From the NCBI RefSeq assembly GCF_900090145.1, contig NZ_FMHI01000002.1, positions 434,001 through 498,000 of the forward strand: 64,000 bases of DNA, given 5' to 3'. This DNA is from Streptomyces sp. WMMB 322 (GTDB lineage: Bacteria; Actinomycetota; Actinomycetes; Streptomycetales; Streptomycetaceae). This document shows positions 46,258 through 54,171 of this stretch, piece by piece (positions within the stretch are counted from its first letter, which is position 1; the number at the start of each line of letters is the position of its first letter). Both the position numbers and the translations under genes were made by a program. The notes under the pieces are model-generated. The model was not told the DNA's origin. It ran no database searches and saw only the letters and a list, made by a program, of their open reading frames with translations.

Positions 46258-46851
46258 ATGACTGTGCCCGCCATGAGCCCCCGCCCCGGCAACCTGCGTG
46301 AGATCGCGGAGGAGATCGAGCGGGCGACCGGGCTGCGCGTGGAAATCCTGGGAGGAAGCCTGGTGATGTCTCCGACCCCGCGCGGAAAGCACGCGGGAAC
46401 GGTCAAGAGGCTGCTACGGCAGCTCTCACCCCAGCTTCCGGAAGGGCTCGACGCATACGAGATGTCGTCCATCGCCCTCCCGGACGACCCCGACGACTAC
46501 TGCACGCCGGACCTGGTCGTCCTGCCGACCGAGTGGGAGGAGGACGACGAATGGCTTGCCGATCCCGGGGACGCAGAGCTGGCGGTCGAGGTCATCTCCC
46601 AGTCGGAGAAGGCGAAGGACGTCACCGCCAAGAACGGTTGGTATGCCGCGGCCGGGGTGCGCACGCTGCTCGTCGTCGATCCGCGCGGGGGTGACTGGGC
46701 GCTGTACACGCATCCCCGGGACGGCAGCTACCAGGGGGTGCTCCACGGAAGGTACGGCGACGAGTTGCTGCTGCCCTCGCCCTTCACGCGCCCGGTCGAC
46801 ACCTCGTGCCTGCCGCTGTACGGAGACGCCGTCAGCCCTGCGGAGCGGTAG
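46258..46851 (+). CDS. Uma2-family (DUF820) endonuclease-like protein
   Basis: A 197-residue protein of the Uma2 group, a PD-(D/E)xK-type nuclease fold. YCTPDLVVLP supplies the motif Asp, and ELAVEVISQSEKAKDVTAKNGWYAAAGVRTLLVVDP the Glu and Lys region of the active site. Streptomycetes have many such genes; their substrates are unknown. ATG 46258 follows GGAGGCG. The neighbouring antitoxin and the flanking direct repeats suggest a small accessory unit. Confidence 0.75.
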   Translation: MTVPAMSPRPGNLREIAEEIERATGLRVEILGGSLVMSPTPRGKHAGTVKRLLRQLSPQLPEGLDAYEMSSIALPDDPDDYCTPDLVVLPTEWEEDDEWLADPGDAELAVEVISQSEKAKDVTAKNGWYAAAGVRTLLVVDPRGGDWALYTHPRDGSYQGVLHGRYGDELLLPSPFTRPVDTSCLPLYGDAVSPAER

Positions 46852-46895
46852 GCCGCGCATTGGAAGCAGCGTTGGATCAGCGCTTGACTGTATGC

Positions 46896-47087
46896 ATGGC
46901 TACCGTGCAGATCAGGAACCTCGACGACAACGCCTACGCCACACTGCAGCGGCGCGCGGCCGAATCCGGCCGGTCGTTGCAGGAGTATCTGAGGGTCACG
47001 CTGGAGCAGGAGGCACGGCGGCAGTCCGTCGAGGAGCTGCTCGGCGCCGCTCGCGGTCACGTCGACCCCAGATCCACGACGCTGTAG
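46896..47087 (+). CDS. FitA-like antitoxin (ribbon-helix-helix), without a toxin gene
   Basis: A 63-residue protein with a FitA/Arc-type ribbon-helix-helix (MATVQIRNLDDNAYATLQRR, then AAESGRSLQEYLRVTLEQEA). FitA-like antitoxins normally precede an overlapping PIN-domain VapC toxin, but only 149 bases, mostly a repeat and the metG terminator, follow here. There is no strong ribosome binding site; the TTGACTGTATGC just before the ATG may be promoter sequence of a leaderless mRNA. It may be an orphan. Confidence 0.6.
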   Translation: MATVQIRNLDDNAYATLQRRAAESGRSLQEYLRVTLEQEARRQSVEELLGAARGHVDPRSTTL

Positions 47088-47098
47088 GAGACCAGCTG

Positions 47099-47131
47099 CA
47101 CCGTAACTCCCGCCCCGGGGGCTCCGCGCCC
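47099..47131. repeat. Right copy of the 33-base direct repeat
   Basis: Near-identical to 46086-46118 (two mismatches). It begins 12 bases after the antitoxin stop. Confidence 0.7.
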
Positions 47132-47187
47132 CATCTCCGGCCCGGGCGGGACCCTGGCCCGGAGCGGCGCGGCTCTGGAACGGCGAG

Positions 47188-47213
47188 GGCCCGGAACCAG
47201 CAGGTTCCGGGCC
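47188..47213 (-). terminator. Terminator of metG
   Basis: GGCCCGGAACC (47188-47198) and GGTTCCGGGCC (47203-47213), a perfect 11-base stem with a 4-base loop, 24 bases after the leftward stop. Confidence 0.85.
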
Positions 47214-47236
47214 TCATACCGTACGCAGTGCGTGCG

Positions 47237-48847
47237 CTACTTCGTCTCCTCCAGCCGCGGGAAGAGCGCCGCGCCCTTCGTGACCGTCGCGCCTTCGGGG
47301 AGTTGACCCCAGCGGGCTGTGTCGCGGACGTCCTGAGCGGCCAGCCGCCCCAGGTGCGGCTCGGCGCCCAGGGACTCCCACAGCTTCTGCGAGGACTCCG
47401 GCATGACCGGGTTCAGCAGCACCGCGCATGCGCGCAGCGACTCGGCGGCGGTGTAGAGGATCGTCGCGAGCCGGGCCCGGGCCTCGGGGGATTCGTCCTT
47501 GGCGACCTTCCAGGGCGCCTGCTCCGTGAGATAGCCGTTGACCTGCTTGATGAAGTCGAAGACCGCCGCGATGCCGCCGGCGAAGTCCAGCTCGTCACCG
47601 ATGCGTTCGTCCGCGGAGGCGACCGCCTCGGCGAGCCCGTCCACGACGGCCTGCTCGGCGTCGCCGTGCGCCGTCGCCTCCGGCAGCGTGCCGCCGAAGT
47701 ACTTGCCGACCATGGCGGCGACGCGGGAGGCGAGGTTGCCGTAGTCGTTGGCCAGTTCGCTGGTGTAGCGGGCCGAGAAGTCCTCCCAGGAGAACGAGCC
47801 GTCCTGCCCGAAGGCGATGGCCCGCATGAAGTACCAGCGGTAGGCGTCGACTCCGAAGTGCTCGGTGAGCTGCCGCGGGGAGATGCCCGTCAGGTTCGAC
47901 TTGGACATCTTCTCGCCGCCGACCATCAGCCAGCCGTTGGCGACGATCTTGCCGGGCAGCGGCAGCCCGTTGGCCATCAGCATCGCGGGCCAGATCACCG
48001 TGTGGAAGCGGAGGATGTCCTTGCCCACGAGGTGCACGTCCGCGGGGAAGATCCCCTCGAAGCGCTCCTGGTCCGCTCCGTAGCCCACCGCCGTGGCGTA
48101 GTTGAGCAGGGCGTCGATCCAGACGTAGATGACGTGCTTGTCGTCCCAGGGCACCTTGACGCCCCAGTCGAAGGTCGAGCGGGAGATCGACAGGTCGTCC
48201 AGGCCCTGCCGCACGAAGTTCACGATCTCGTTCCGCGCGGACTCGGGCTGGATGAACTCCGGGTGCCGCTCGTAGTGCTCCAGCAGCTTCGGACCGTACT
48301 CGGAGAGCTTGAAGAAGTAGTTCTCCTCCTGGAGCATCTCGACCGGCGTGCGGTGGATGGGGCACAGCTTCTGCCCCGCGAACTCTCCCTCCCCCTCCAG
48401 CAGTTCGCCGTAGCTCTTGTACTCCTCGCAGCCCACGCAGTACGGGCCCTCGTACCCGCCCTGGTAGATCTCGCCCTTGTCGTAGAGGTCCTGCACGAAC
48501 TCGCGGACGCGTTCGGTGTGCCGCTTCTCCGTCGTACGGATGAAGTCGTCGTTGCCGATCTCCAGATGTTCCCAGAGGGGCTTCCACGCGTCCTCGACGA
48601 GCCGGTCGCACCAGTCCTGCGGGGAGACCCCGTTCGCCTCGGCGGTGCGCATGATCTTCTGACCGTGCTCGTCCGTGCCGGTGAGGTACCACACCTTCTC
48701 GCCGCGCTGGCGGTGCCAGCGCGTGAGCACGTCGCCCGCGACGGTCGTGTAGGCGTGGCCCAGGTGGGGAGCGTCATTGACGTAGTAAATGGGGGTCGTG
48801 ACGTAGTACGCCTTCGATCCCGTCTGCTCTGTTCCAGTGGCCGCCAT
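47237..48847 (-). CDS. metG: Methionyl-tRNA synthetase
   Basis: A 536-residue class Ia synthetase. HLGH (28-31, the HIGH motif), zinc-knuckle pieces CVGC (137-140) and CPIH (162-165), and KMSKS (313-317) are all present. There is no C-terminal dimerisation domain of the E. coli type, as is usual in actinobacteria. ATG 48847 is preceded by AGGA. It charges tRNA-Met in the cytosol. Confidence 0.95.
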   Translation of the reverse strand: MAATGTEQTGSKAYYVTTPIYYVNDAPHLGHAYTTVAGDVLTRWHRQRGEKVWYLTGTDEHGQKIMRTAEANGVSPQDWCDRLVEDAWKPLWEHLEIGNDDFIRTTEKRHTERVREFVQDLYDKGEIYQGGYEGPYCVGCEEYKSYGELLEGEGEFAGQKLCPIHRTPVEMLQEENYFFKLSEYGPKLLEHYERHPEFIQPESARNEIVNFVRQGLDDLSISRSTFDWGVKVPWDDKHVIYVWIDALLNYATAVGYGADQERFEGIFPADVHLVGKDILRFHTVIWPAMLMANGLPLPGKIVANGWLMVGGEKMSKSNLTGISPRQLTEHFGVDAYRWYFMRAIAFGQDGSFSWEDFSARYTSELANDYGNLASRVAAMVGKYFGGTLPEATAHGDAEQAVVDGLAEAVASADERIGDELDFAGGIAAVFDFIKQVNGYLTEQAPWKVAKDESPEARARLATILYTAAESLRACAVLLNPVMPESSQKLWESLGAEPHLGRLAAQDVRDTARWGQLPEGATVTKGAALFPRLEETK

Positions 48848-49041
48848 GGTCGAAATCCTAACTGTCCGGGGGCACCGGTTTCTCTCCCGTAACCCTGTGT
48901 GACCACCAGCCGGAGGTCGTGCGGGGCGGGTACCGCCGCGCGGCAACGTCCGGGGCCGGTCTGTTGACGGGCCCCGCGCGCCTCTGCATGCTTGCGCGCG
49001 TACCGAACCACACACCGAACTTCACACACGGGGACCGGATC

Positions 49042-49995
49042 ATGGAGGGCGCCATCCGTCGCGTGATCGTTCCGCTCTCCGTCGCGGTGGTGGCGGGCCT
49101 CGTCGCCGCACTCGTGCTGCTGGGCGGCCGGGATTCGGGGGCGCCGGCCGGGCCGGAGCGGGGCACCTTCGTGATCGGTCAGTTCAACATGGCCGGCGGG
49201 ACGACCGAGCACGGCGGCAAGGGCAATCCCGCGCCCGACGCGCTCGCCGCCGACGTCAAGGACCGCAAGGCGGACTTCCTCACGATGCAGGAGACCTGCC
49301 GGGACTGGGGCGAACGGCTCGAGGACCGCCTGCCGGGCTACACGGTGCTGTTCAGCCCCGTCGACAACCTCGCCAGAAATCCGGGAACGCCCGCACGCTG
49401 CCATCACCCCACCGACTTCGGCAACACGATCGTCTACCGGGACGGGCTCGGCTTCGACAAGGACGATGCGGACGTCCACCAGCTCGGCTCCACCTCGGGC
49501 GACGAGTACCGCGAGATGGTCTGTGTGCGCTCGAAGCCGCGGAAGCTCGTCGTCTGCTCCGCACACCTCACGCCGGGCGGGGGCGAGTACCTCTCCGGCC
49601 GGAAGCGCGAGGTCGCCACGGTCCAGCGGATCCTGACCTCGCGGTACGAGGGCTACACGGTGCTGCTCGGCGGTGACATCAACGACCTTCCTCTCTCCGG
49701 TGTCCTGGACCGCCTCTACCACCGCGACTACGGGCAGGGGGCCCGCGGGGCGTTCAAGGAGGCGACGAGCCCCTGCGGCGACGCGATGAAGCCCGAGCGC
49801 CGGGCGGCGCAGCTGCCGCGTGCCAGGTACGCACCCTGCCGCTCCGGGCAGCCCAGCCACAGCAAGGGAAAGATCGACTACGTGTTCGTCTCGCCGTCGG
49901 TGCGGGTGCGCTCGAGCGGCCTGAGCCACTCGGAGCACTCCGATCACAAGCAGCTGTGGGCCCGCCTCGACCTCCCGAAGACGTCGCGGCGCTGA
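49042..49995 (+). CDS. Secreted or membrane-anchored endonuclease/exonuclease/phosphatase family protein
   Basis: A 317-residue EEP-fold protein with an N-terminal hydrophobic helix (RRVIVPLSVAVVAGLVAALVLL) that anchors or exports it. EEP motifs: GQFNMAG, LTMQETCRDWG (metal Glu), LLGGDINDLP and SDHKQLW (catalytic Asp-His). Four or more cysteines suggest disulphides outside the cell. The substrate could be DNA, a phosphodiester or a lipid head group. ATG 49042 follows GGGGACC. Confidence 0.8.
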   Translation: MEGAIRRVIVPLSVAVVAGLVAALVLLGGRDSGAPAGPERGTFVIGQFNMAGGTTEHGGKGNPAPDALAADVKDRKADFLTMQETCRDWGERLEDRLPGYTVLFSPVDNLARNPGTPARCHHPTDFGNTIVYRDGLGFDKDDADVHQLGSTSGDEYREMVCVRSKPRKLVVCSAHLTPGGGEYLSGRKREVATVQRILTSRYEGYTVLLGGDINDLPLSGVLDRLYHRDYGQGARGAFKEATSPCGDAMKPERRAAQLPRARYAPCRSGQPSHSKGKIDYVFVSPSVRVRSSGLSHSEHSDHKQLWARLDLPKTSRR

Positions 49996-50165
49996 CTCGG
50001 GCCGGGGCCGGGGACTCCGGGCAAGGTCCCGGTCGTGGAGGGGGAGTTCGCGGAAACGGTTCTGTGGGTTTTGCGCGCCGTTCGGTCAACTCTTCGTTGC
50101 ATACCTAGAGATCGCGTGAGGATCATATGAAGAAGGTTTCTGTGAGTGGAAGCCAGCGCTCCGCA

Positions 50166-50235
50166 GATGTTCTGATCTCCGGACCTCCGGTTCTTTCCGG
50201 AGCGACGTTCCCCCCGCTCGTGATTGGAACTTTTG
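50166..50235 (+). promoter_or_regulatory. Conserved 5' element of the first GG-leader peptide gene
   Basis: GATGTTCTGATC at 50166 is followed by the inverted repeat CTCCGG-TTCTTT-CCGGAG (50185-50202), then a GACGTTC, CCCGCTC and GATTGGAACTT block before the ATG. The second peptide gene has the same 70-base array at 50678. GGAAC serves as the ribosome binding site. Confidence 0.75.
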
Positions 50236-50478
50236 ATGCGTGACATGACTCCTCAGATCGCCACCGCCGAGCTCTCCGACGCCGACCTCGACAACGTCTC
50301 CGGCGGCGTCGCCGCGTCGGTCGGCGGCAACGTCGCCGCCGGCCTGGACGGCGTGGCCGGCAGCGTTGCCGGCTCCGTCGACGGCGTCGACGGCCTCGCG
50401 GGCGGCGTCACCAGCGCGGCCTCCGGCGTTGCCGGCTCCGTCCCCGGCGTCGGCACCGTGACCGGCCTGGTTGGCTGA
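50236..50478 (+). CDS. Small double-glycine-leader peptide, first of a tandem pair
   Basis: An 80-residue precursor. The first 24 residues end in AELSDADLDNVSGG, a Leu/Asp-spaced leader that ends in GG, as in peptides cut by C39 ABC transporters (NHLP, lanthipeptide and microcin types). The 56-residue core is made only of Gly, Ala, Val, Ser, Leu, Thr, Asp, Asn and Pro, with no Cys, Lys, Arg, His, Met or aromatic residue, and contains GVAGSV-type repeats and GLVG at the end. The leader is shared with the gene at 50745. No maturation enzyme or transporter is in the window. I do not recognise the family; a self-assembling or bacteriocin-like peptide is inference. ATG 50236 is preceded by GGAAC. 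Confidence 0.75.
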   Translation: MRDMTPQIATAELSDADLDNVSGGVAASVGGNVAAGLDGVAGSVAGSVDGVDGLAGGVTSAASGVAGSVPGVGTVTGLVG

Positions 50479-50491
50479 GCGCCTTCGCTTT

Positions 50492-50536
50492 CAGGGGCCC
50501 CGGCACGCGTGTGAAGCATGTGTGCCGGGGCCCCTG
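50492..50536 (+). terminator. Terminator of the first GG-leader peptide gene
   Basis: CAGGGGCCCCGGCAC (50492-50506) and GTGCCGGGGCCCCTG (50522-50536) form a perfect 15-base stem, 13 bases after the stop. Confidence 0.9.
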
Positions 50537-50677
50537 GCTGTGGCCGGGCATTCCGGGCAACTGCGGTGCCCGGCCCGGCAGTTGCGGGCAAGAAGCGATC
50601 CCGGGCCCGTGACGAATCAGAAGATCACGTGACGATTGAGGGAGACGGGTGTGACGAGTGGCAGCCGGGGTCGCTGA

Positions 50678-50744
50678 GATGTTCTGATCCCTCACCTCCG
50701 GTGTCACCGGAGTGACGTTCTCCCGCTCATCGATTGGAACTTGA
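50678..50744 (+). promoter_or_regulatory. Conserved 5' element of the second GG-leader peptide gene
   Basis: Same array as at 50166: GATGTTCTGATC, an inverted repeat CTCCGGT-GTC-ACCGGAG (50696-50712, 17-base palindrome), GACGTTC, CCCGCTC and GATTGGAACTT. A conserved operator and start region of both genes. Confidence 0.78.
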
Positions 50745-50972
50745 ATGCGCAACACGATCGAGACCGCCGAGCTCTCCGACGCCGAGCTCGACAACGTGTC
50801 CGGCGGTGTGGGCGCCTCCCTCCCCGGAGGCCTCGCCGGCGTCGACGTGACCCCCGGCCCGGGTGGCGCCGCCGCCAGCGTGAGCGCCAACGTCCCCGGC
50901 CTGGGCGGCATCAGCGGCACCCTGAACGCGGGCGTCCCCGCCGTCGAGGGTGCCTCCGGCATCGTCGGCTGA
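50745..50972 (+). CDS. Small double-glycine-leader peptide, second of a tandem pair
   Basis: A 75-residue paralogue of the peptide at 50236: leader of 21 residues ending AELSDAELDNVSGG, then a 54-residue core of Gly, Ala, Val, Ser, Leu, Ile, Pro, Thr, Asn, Asp and Glu that ends in GIVG and also has no Cys, basic or aromatic residue. The core differs more than the leader, with more Pro. Each gene has its own 5' element and terminator, so they are transcribed separately. ATG 50745 is preceded by GGAAC. Confidence 0.75.
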   Translation: MRNTIETAELSDAELDNVSGGVGASLPGGLAGVDVTPGPGGAAASVSANVPGLGGISGTLNAGVPAVEGASGIVG

Positions 50973-51325
50973 CCGGCTCCGAGTACCACCACCGGCAACG
51001 CCCGGTGCCAAGGGCCCCGCTGCGCACGTGAGTTGTGCGTACCGGGGCCCTTGGGCTGCCGGGTCCGGCGGTGCCCTGGCGCCGAACTGCCGCGGCGGGT
51101 GCGTCAGCCGGTCGCGACGCCCTGCGCGTCGCACCCGAACGCCCTGAGCTCCGGGGCTTTCCCGCGGTGCCGCGATCCGGCGGTCCCGGTACGGCGAAGA
51201 GCCGACGCCGGCGGTCCGCCGACGGGATAGGTGGGCAGTGATGCGGGGCGGGGAGTGCGTGTGGGGAGCCGGTCCGCACTGTTGGCGTGGGCTGTGCGGA
51301 CCGGCGTGGCGTTGTGGTGGGTGGG
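50973..51325. other. Gene-free region between the second peptide gene and the beta-helix gene
   Basis: Apart from the terminator at 51008-51054 I see no gene or clear signal in these 353 bases. The two neighbouring genes converge on it, so it is probably 3' untranslated and spacer DNA. Confidence 0.5.
51008..51054 (+). terminator. Terminator of the second GG-leader peptide gene
   Basis: CCAAGGGCCCCG (51008-51019) and CGGGGCCCTTGG (51043-51054), a perfect 12-base stem, 36 bases after the stop. Confidence 0.85.
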
Positions 51326-52549
51326 TCAGTTGTTGCAGCCGGGGGGGATGACGGGGCTGCCCGCGCAATTGGTGGGCGTGTTGCTGGTGATGGCGGAGGA
51401 GATGAAGGTGATGGGGGTGTCGGTGAAGAGGCCGCCGGGTGCAATGGTGGAGGAGTTGCCGGTGACTCTGCTGTTGGTCAGGGACAGGTCTCCGTCGTCG
51501 TTGTAGATGCCGCCGGCTTGTCCGTTGGCTCCGGTGATGCGGTTGCCGCTGACTCGGCTGCTGATCAGACTCAGCTCGTCCTCGTTGTAGATGCCGCCGC
51601 CATATCCGTCGGCTCCGGCGATGGTGTTGCCGCTGACGACGGAGCTGCGCAGCGTCAGGGGGCTGAAGTTGATGATGCCGGCCCCTTCGGTGTCGTCGCC
51701 GTTGGCGGTGTTGTTACTGACGGTGGTGCTGTTGAGGGTCAGGGAGTCCGAATCGTTGTAGATGCCGGCGCCCAGAGCATCCTCTTCGGTGGCCGTGTTG
51801 CCGGTGATGGTGCTGCTGTTGAGGGTGATGGTGCCGCCGTCGGAGTCGACGGCGCTGCCGTCCTCGGTTTCGTTGTTGCGGACGGTTGTTCTGGTGGCGG
51901 TCAGCGTTCCCGCGTCGCTGTCGAGTCCGCCGCCGTAGGAGCCCGCGTGGTTGTCGTTGAGGGCGATGGTGTCGAGTGTGCTGTTGCCCTCGTTGCTGAA
52001 ACCTCCGCCTTCATTGCCCGCGTTGTTGTCGTTGAGGGCGCTGTTGAGGATGGTCGAGGCGGCATTCTGGGCGATGAAGGCTCCGCCGCCGTCGCCGTCG
52101 GCGGTGTTGTCGGTGACGGTGACGCCGGTGATGAGGCGGAGGTCCCCGCCGGCAGAGGTGAGGATGCCTCCGCCATTTCCGGTGGTGTCCCCGCCCCGGA
52201 TGGTGAGTCTTTGGAGGCTGAGGCGTCCGTCGTTGCCGACTTCGAAGATGCGGAACTGGTCGGTGGCTGCGGCGCTGCGGGCGATGGTGGCGTTGTTGCC
52301 GACGATGCTGATGGGTGTGGTGATGACGGGGAGGCCGTTTTCGTCGTTGTCGGCGGCGGTGAGGGTGTAGGTGCATCCGGTGGCGAGGATGAGGGTGTCG
52401 CCGCCGTTGGCGTTGGCGTCGTTGACGGCGTCGATGAGAGCGGTCGGGGAGCAGGGCACGGTGGTGGCGGCGTGGGCGGCGGGGGCAGTGAGGGTGCCTG
52501 CGGCCAGAGCAGCGCCGGCGGCGGTGAGGAGGACGCGGGTGGGCTTCAT
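51326..52549 (-). CDS. Secreted right-handed parallel beta-helix protein
   Basis: A 407-residue exported protein. Signal peptide at about 1-27 (KPTRVLLTAAGAALAAGTLTAPAAHA). The mature part starts with PCSPTALIDAVNDANANGGD and is followed by repeats of the pattern GGGI, N-x-T and S-x-V that form a beta-helix solenoid of ten or more coils, rich in Asn, Thr, Asp and Ser. Proteins of this kind act as adhesins or polysaccharide-binding or -cleaving enzymes, but I see no lyase catalytic residues. Cys pairs at both ends may form disulphides. ATG 52549 follows AAGAGA. It converges on the peptide genes. Confidence 0.78.
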   Translation of the reverse strand: MKPTRVLLTAAGAALAAGTLTAPAAHAATTVPCSPTALIDAVNDANANGGDTLILATGCTYTLTAADNDENGLPVITTPISIVGNNATIARSAAATDQFRIFEVGNDGRLSLQRLTIRGGDTTGNGGGILTSAGGDLRLITGVTVTDNTADGDGGGAFIAQNAASTILNSALNDNNAGNEGGGFSNEGNSTLDTIALNDNHAGSYGGGLDSDAGTLTATRTTVRNNETEDGSAVDSDGGTITLNSSTITGNTATEEDALGAGIYNDSDSLTLNSTTVSNNTANGDDTEGAGIINFSPLTLRSSVVSGNTIAGADGYGGGIYNEDELSLISSRVSGNRITGANGQAGGIYNDDGDLSLTNSRVTGNSSTIAPGGLFTDTPITFISSAITSNTPTNCAGSPVIPPGCNN

Positions 52550-53299
52550 CGGGTCTCTTTTCTGCGGTGGGCAGGCCGCCGAAGGGGCGCTGCCGATCGG
52601 CGGTACAGGCGACGGCCAGCGAGGACCGGAAGGTCCCGGTGCTTCCTGATCTGTGCTGCAGTGATACAAAATTCAGAATCGGCGCCCAAGAGACACGACG
52701 GGGCGTCATCCGAACGGTCCCGCGCGCATCAGCAACCTGCCGCGCCGGCAGAACCCACTGCCCCTCCAAAGCACCACCAGCGGCCCCGGACCGGTCGGGA
52801 CTTTCTCGTTCCGCACGGGCACGGGCCTGCGGCGCGTGCCCGTGGCGGCTGAGAGCCCCACCCGGAGAACGGAACAAGGCCCCCTGCCCGGCATCAGCCG
52901 GACAAGGGGCCTTCGGATCGTGCTCAGCTCCGCGTGTCAGGCAGGCTGTCCCGTCAGACGAACTGGTGCCCGTGGAGAATCCAGTCCGTCCACACCGTGG
53001 AGCTCGGTCCTCCCCGACGCCGAGGACGTCACCGTAGAAGCGGCGTGCGGCGTCCAAGTCGTCGACGGGCACGGCCGGATGGAACCCGTGGGACGGGGGA
53101 GTCGAAGGGTGGTCACAGGCTCTCGCCGGCTTCCTGCGGGGTCGTTGCGCCGTCGCCGGGCCGACGGTCTCGGGTGGGGCCGCCCGTACGACCTCTGCAC
53201 GTTCGGGTGAAGCACCGCCGACCCGGCACGGGCCGCGGAGGCGGACCCTACGGTGACGGGGCAGGTGACATCATCGCCCGCATCCTGCGAGGAAAACGC
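52550..53299. other. Non-coding region with terminator and a VOC gene remnant
   Basis: This 750-base stretch has no intact gene. At 52875-52915 AAGGCCCC and GGGGCCTT bracket an inner CCGG...CCGG pairing, a hairpin that could end a transcript. At 52954-53116 the minus strand carries a decayed VOC gene (listed separately). The promoter of the beta-helix gene should lie near 52550-52650. Confidence 0.6.
52954..53116 (-). pseudogene. Decayed VOC/glyoxalase-family gene
   Basis: In one frame the minus strand gives FHPAVPVDDLDAARRFYGDVLG, the start of a VOC (glyoxalase-like) protein, and after a further frame change STVWTDWILHGHQFV and a stop. An upstream piece, VTTLRLP, is in a third frame. About 55 residues remain against 120-140 in the family, so two frameshifts and a truncation have inactivated it. 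Confidence 0.6.
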
Positions 53300-54022
53300 A
53301 TGCCTCTCACGTCGAAGAGCCTCCCCGAGTACTGGGACACCTACAAGCCGCACAAGGGCGACGGGACGCCGTCCGCCCCCGAGGTCGACTCGTTCGAGTG
53401 GACGCAGTACCCCGGGCACGGCCCCGGAGCCGGCTTCATCGGACGGCCCCGCACGGCCTTGGAGCTGGGCTCCGCGGAGGGGAAGGAGGCGGTCTTCCTC
53501 GCCCGTACGGGAGTCGAGGTGACGGCGCTCGACTTCTCGCCCGCGCAGACCGCACGCGCGCGGCTGTGGTGGGAGGGAACCCCCGGGCTCTCCTTCGTCA
53601 CCGCGGAGGCCTGCGAGTATCTCGCGGAGACGACCGCCAAGTTCGACGCGGTCTTCTCCCGGTGGGGCGCCGTGTGGTTCACCGACCCGGAGCGGCTGGT
53701 GCCGCTGGTCGCCCGCCGGCTCAACCCCGGTGGTGTGCTGGCCCTTTCGCAGGCCGAGCCGATCGAGGGCTTCTACGGTCCCCAGGCGATGTACGGCAAC
53801 GGCCTCAGCGGACGCAGGCTGCCGGTGCTGCGCTGGTCGTACTCCACCGGGATGTGGGCGGACCTGCTGGAGCGCAACGGCTTCACGGGCATCGACGCCT
53901 GCATCCTGCCCGCCCCCGACCCGGACAACGTCGGCACGCTGATGGTGCGGGCCAGAACTCCCGCGGAACCGGCGCCGCCGCCGGCGCCCGCGCCGGCCGG
54001 ACGGCGTCGTCAAGCGCGATGA
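53300..54022 (+). CDS. Class I SAM-dependent methyltransferase
   Basis: A 240-residue protein with the Rossmann SAM loop ALELGSAEGKEAVFLARTG (about residue 52-70), an acidic strand end VTALDFSPAQ and FDAVFSRWGAVWFTDPERL. The C-terminal part is Pro-rich. Substrate unknown; tellurite-resistance or small-molecule methyltransferases are similar in layout. ATG 53300 follows GAGGAAAA. Confidence 0.8.
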   Translation: MPLTSKSLPEYWDTYKPHKGDGTPSAPEVDSFEWTQYPGHGPGAGFIGRPRTALELGSAEGKEAVFLARTGVEVTALDFSPAQTARARLWWEGTPGLSFVTAEACEYLAETTAKFDAVFSRWGAVWFTDPERLVPLVARRLNPGGVLALSQAEPIEGFYGPQAMYGNGLSGRRLPVLRWSYSTGMWADLLERNGFTGIDACILPAPDPDNVGTLMVRARTPAEPAPPPAPAPAGRRRQAR

Positions 54023-54171
54023 CGGGCAGGGGTGTCGTGTCCTCGCCCGGAGCCCGCGCGGCGCCCCCGGGGCAGTGCCGGGATGCCGAATCCCGCCTCG
54101 CTGTTCGTGAGTTGGCCCACGGGGGGCGTGCGCGCGGGAACTGGCGCGCCGAACCGGGCGTCCGTGCTGGC

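Noticed and set aside
47088..47236. VapC toxin downstream of the FitA-like antitoxin
   Set aside because: Only 149 bases remain, containing a direct repeat and a terminator; no PIN-domain frame is present.
50127..50243. 38-codon frame (MKKVSVSG start) with a GAGG ribosome binding site overlapping the first GG-leader peptide
   Set aside because: The second peptide gene has the same noncoding context but no ATG at the equivalent place, and the overlap covers the conserved inverted repeat. It is more likely leader RNA than a coding gene.
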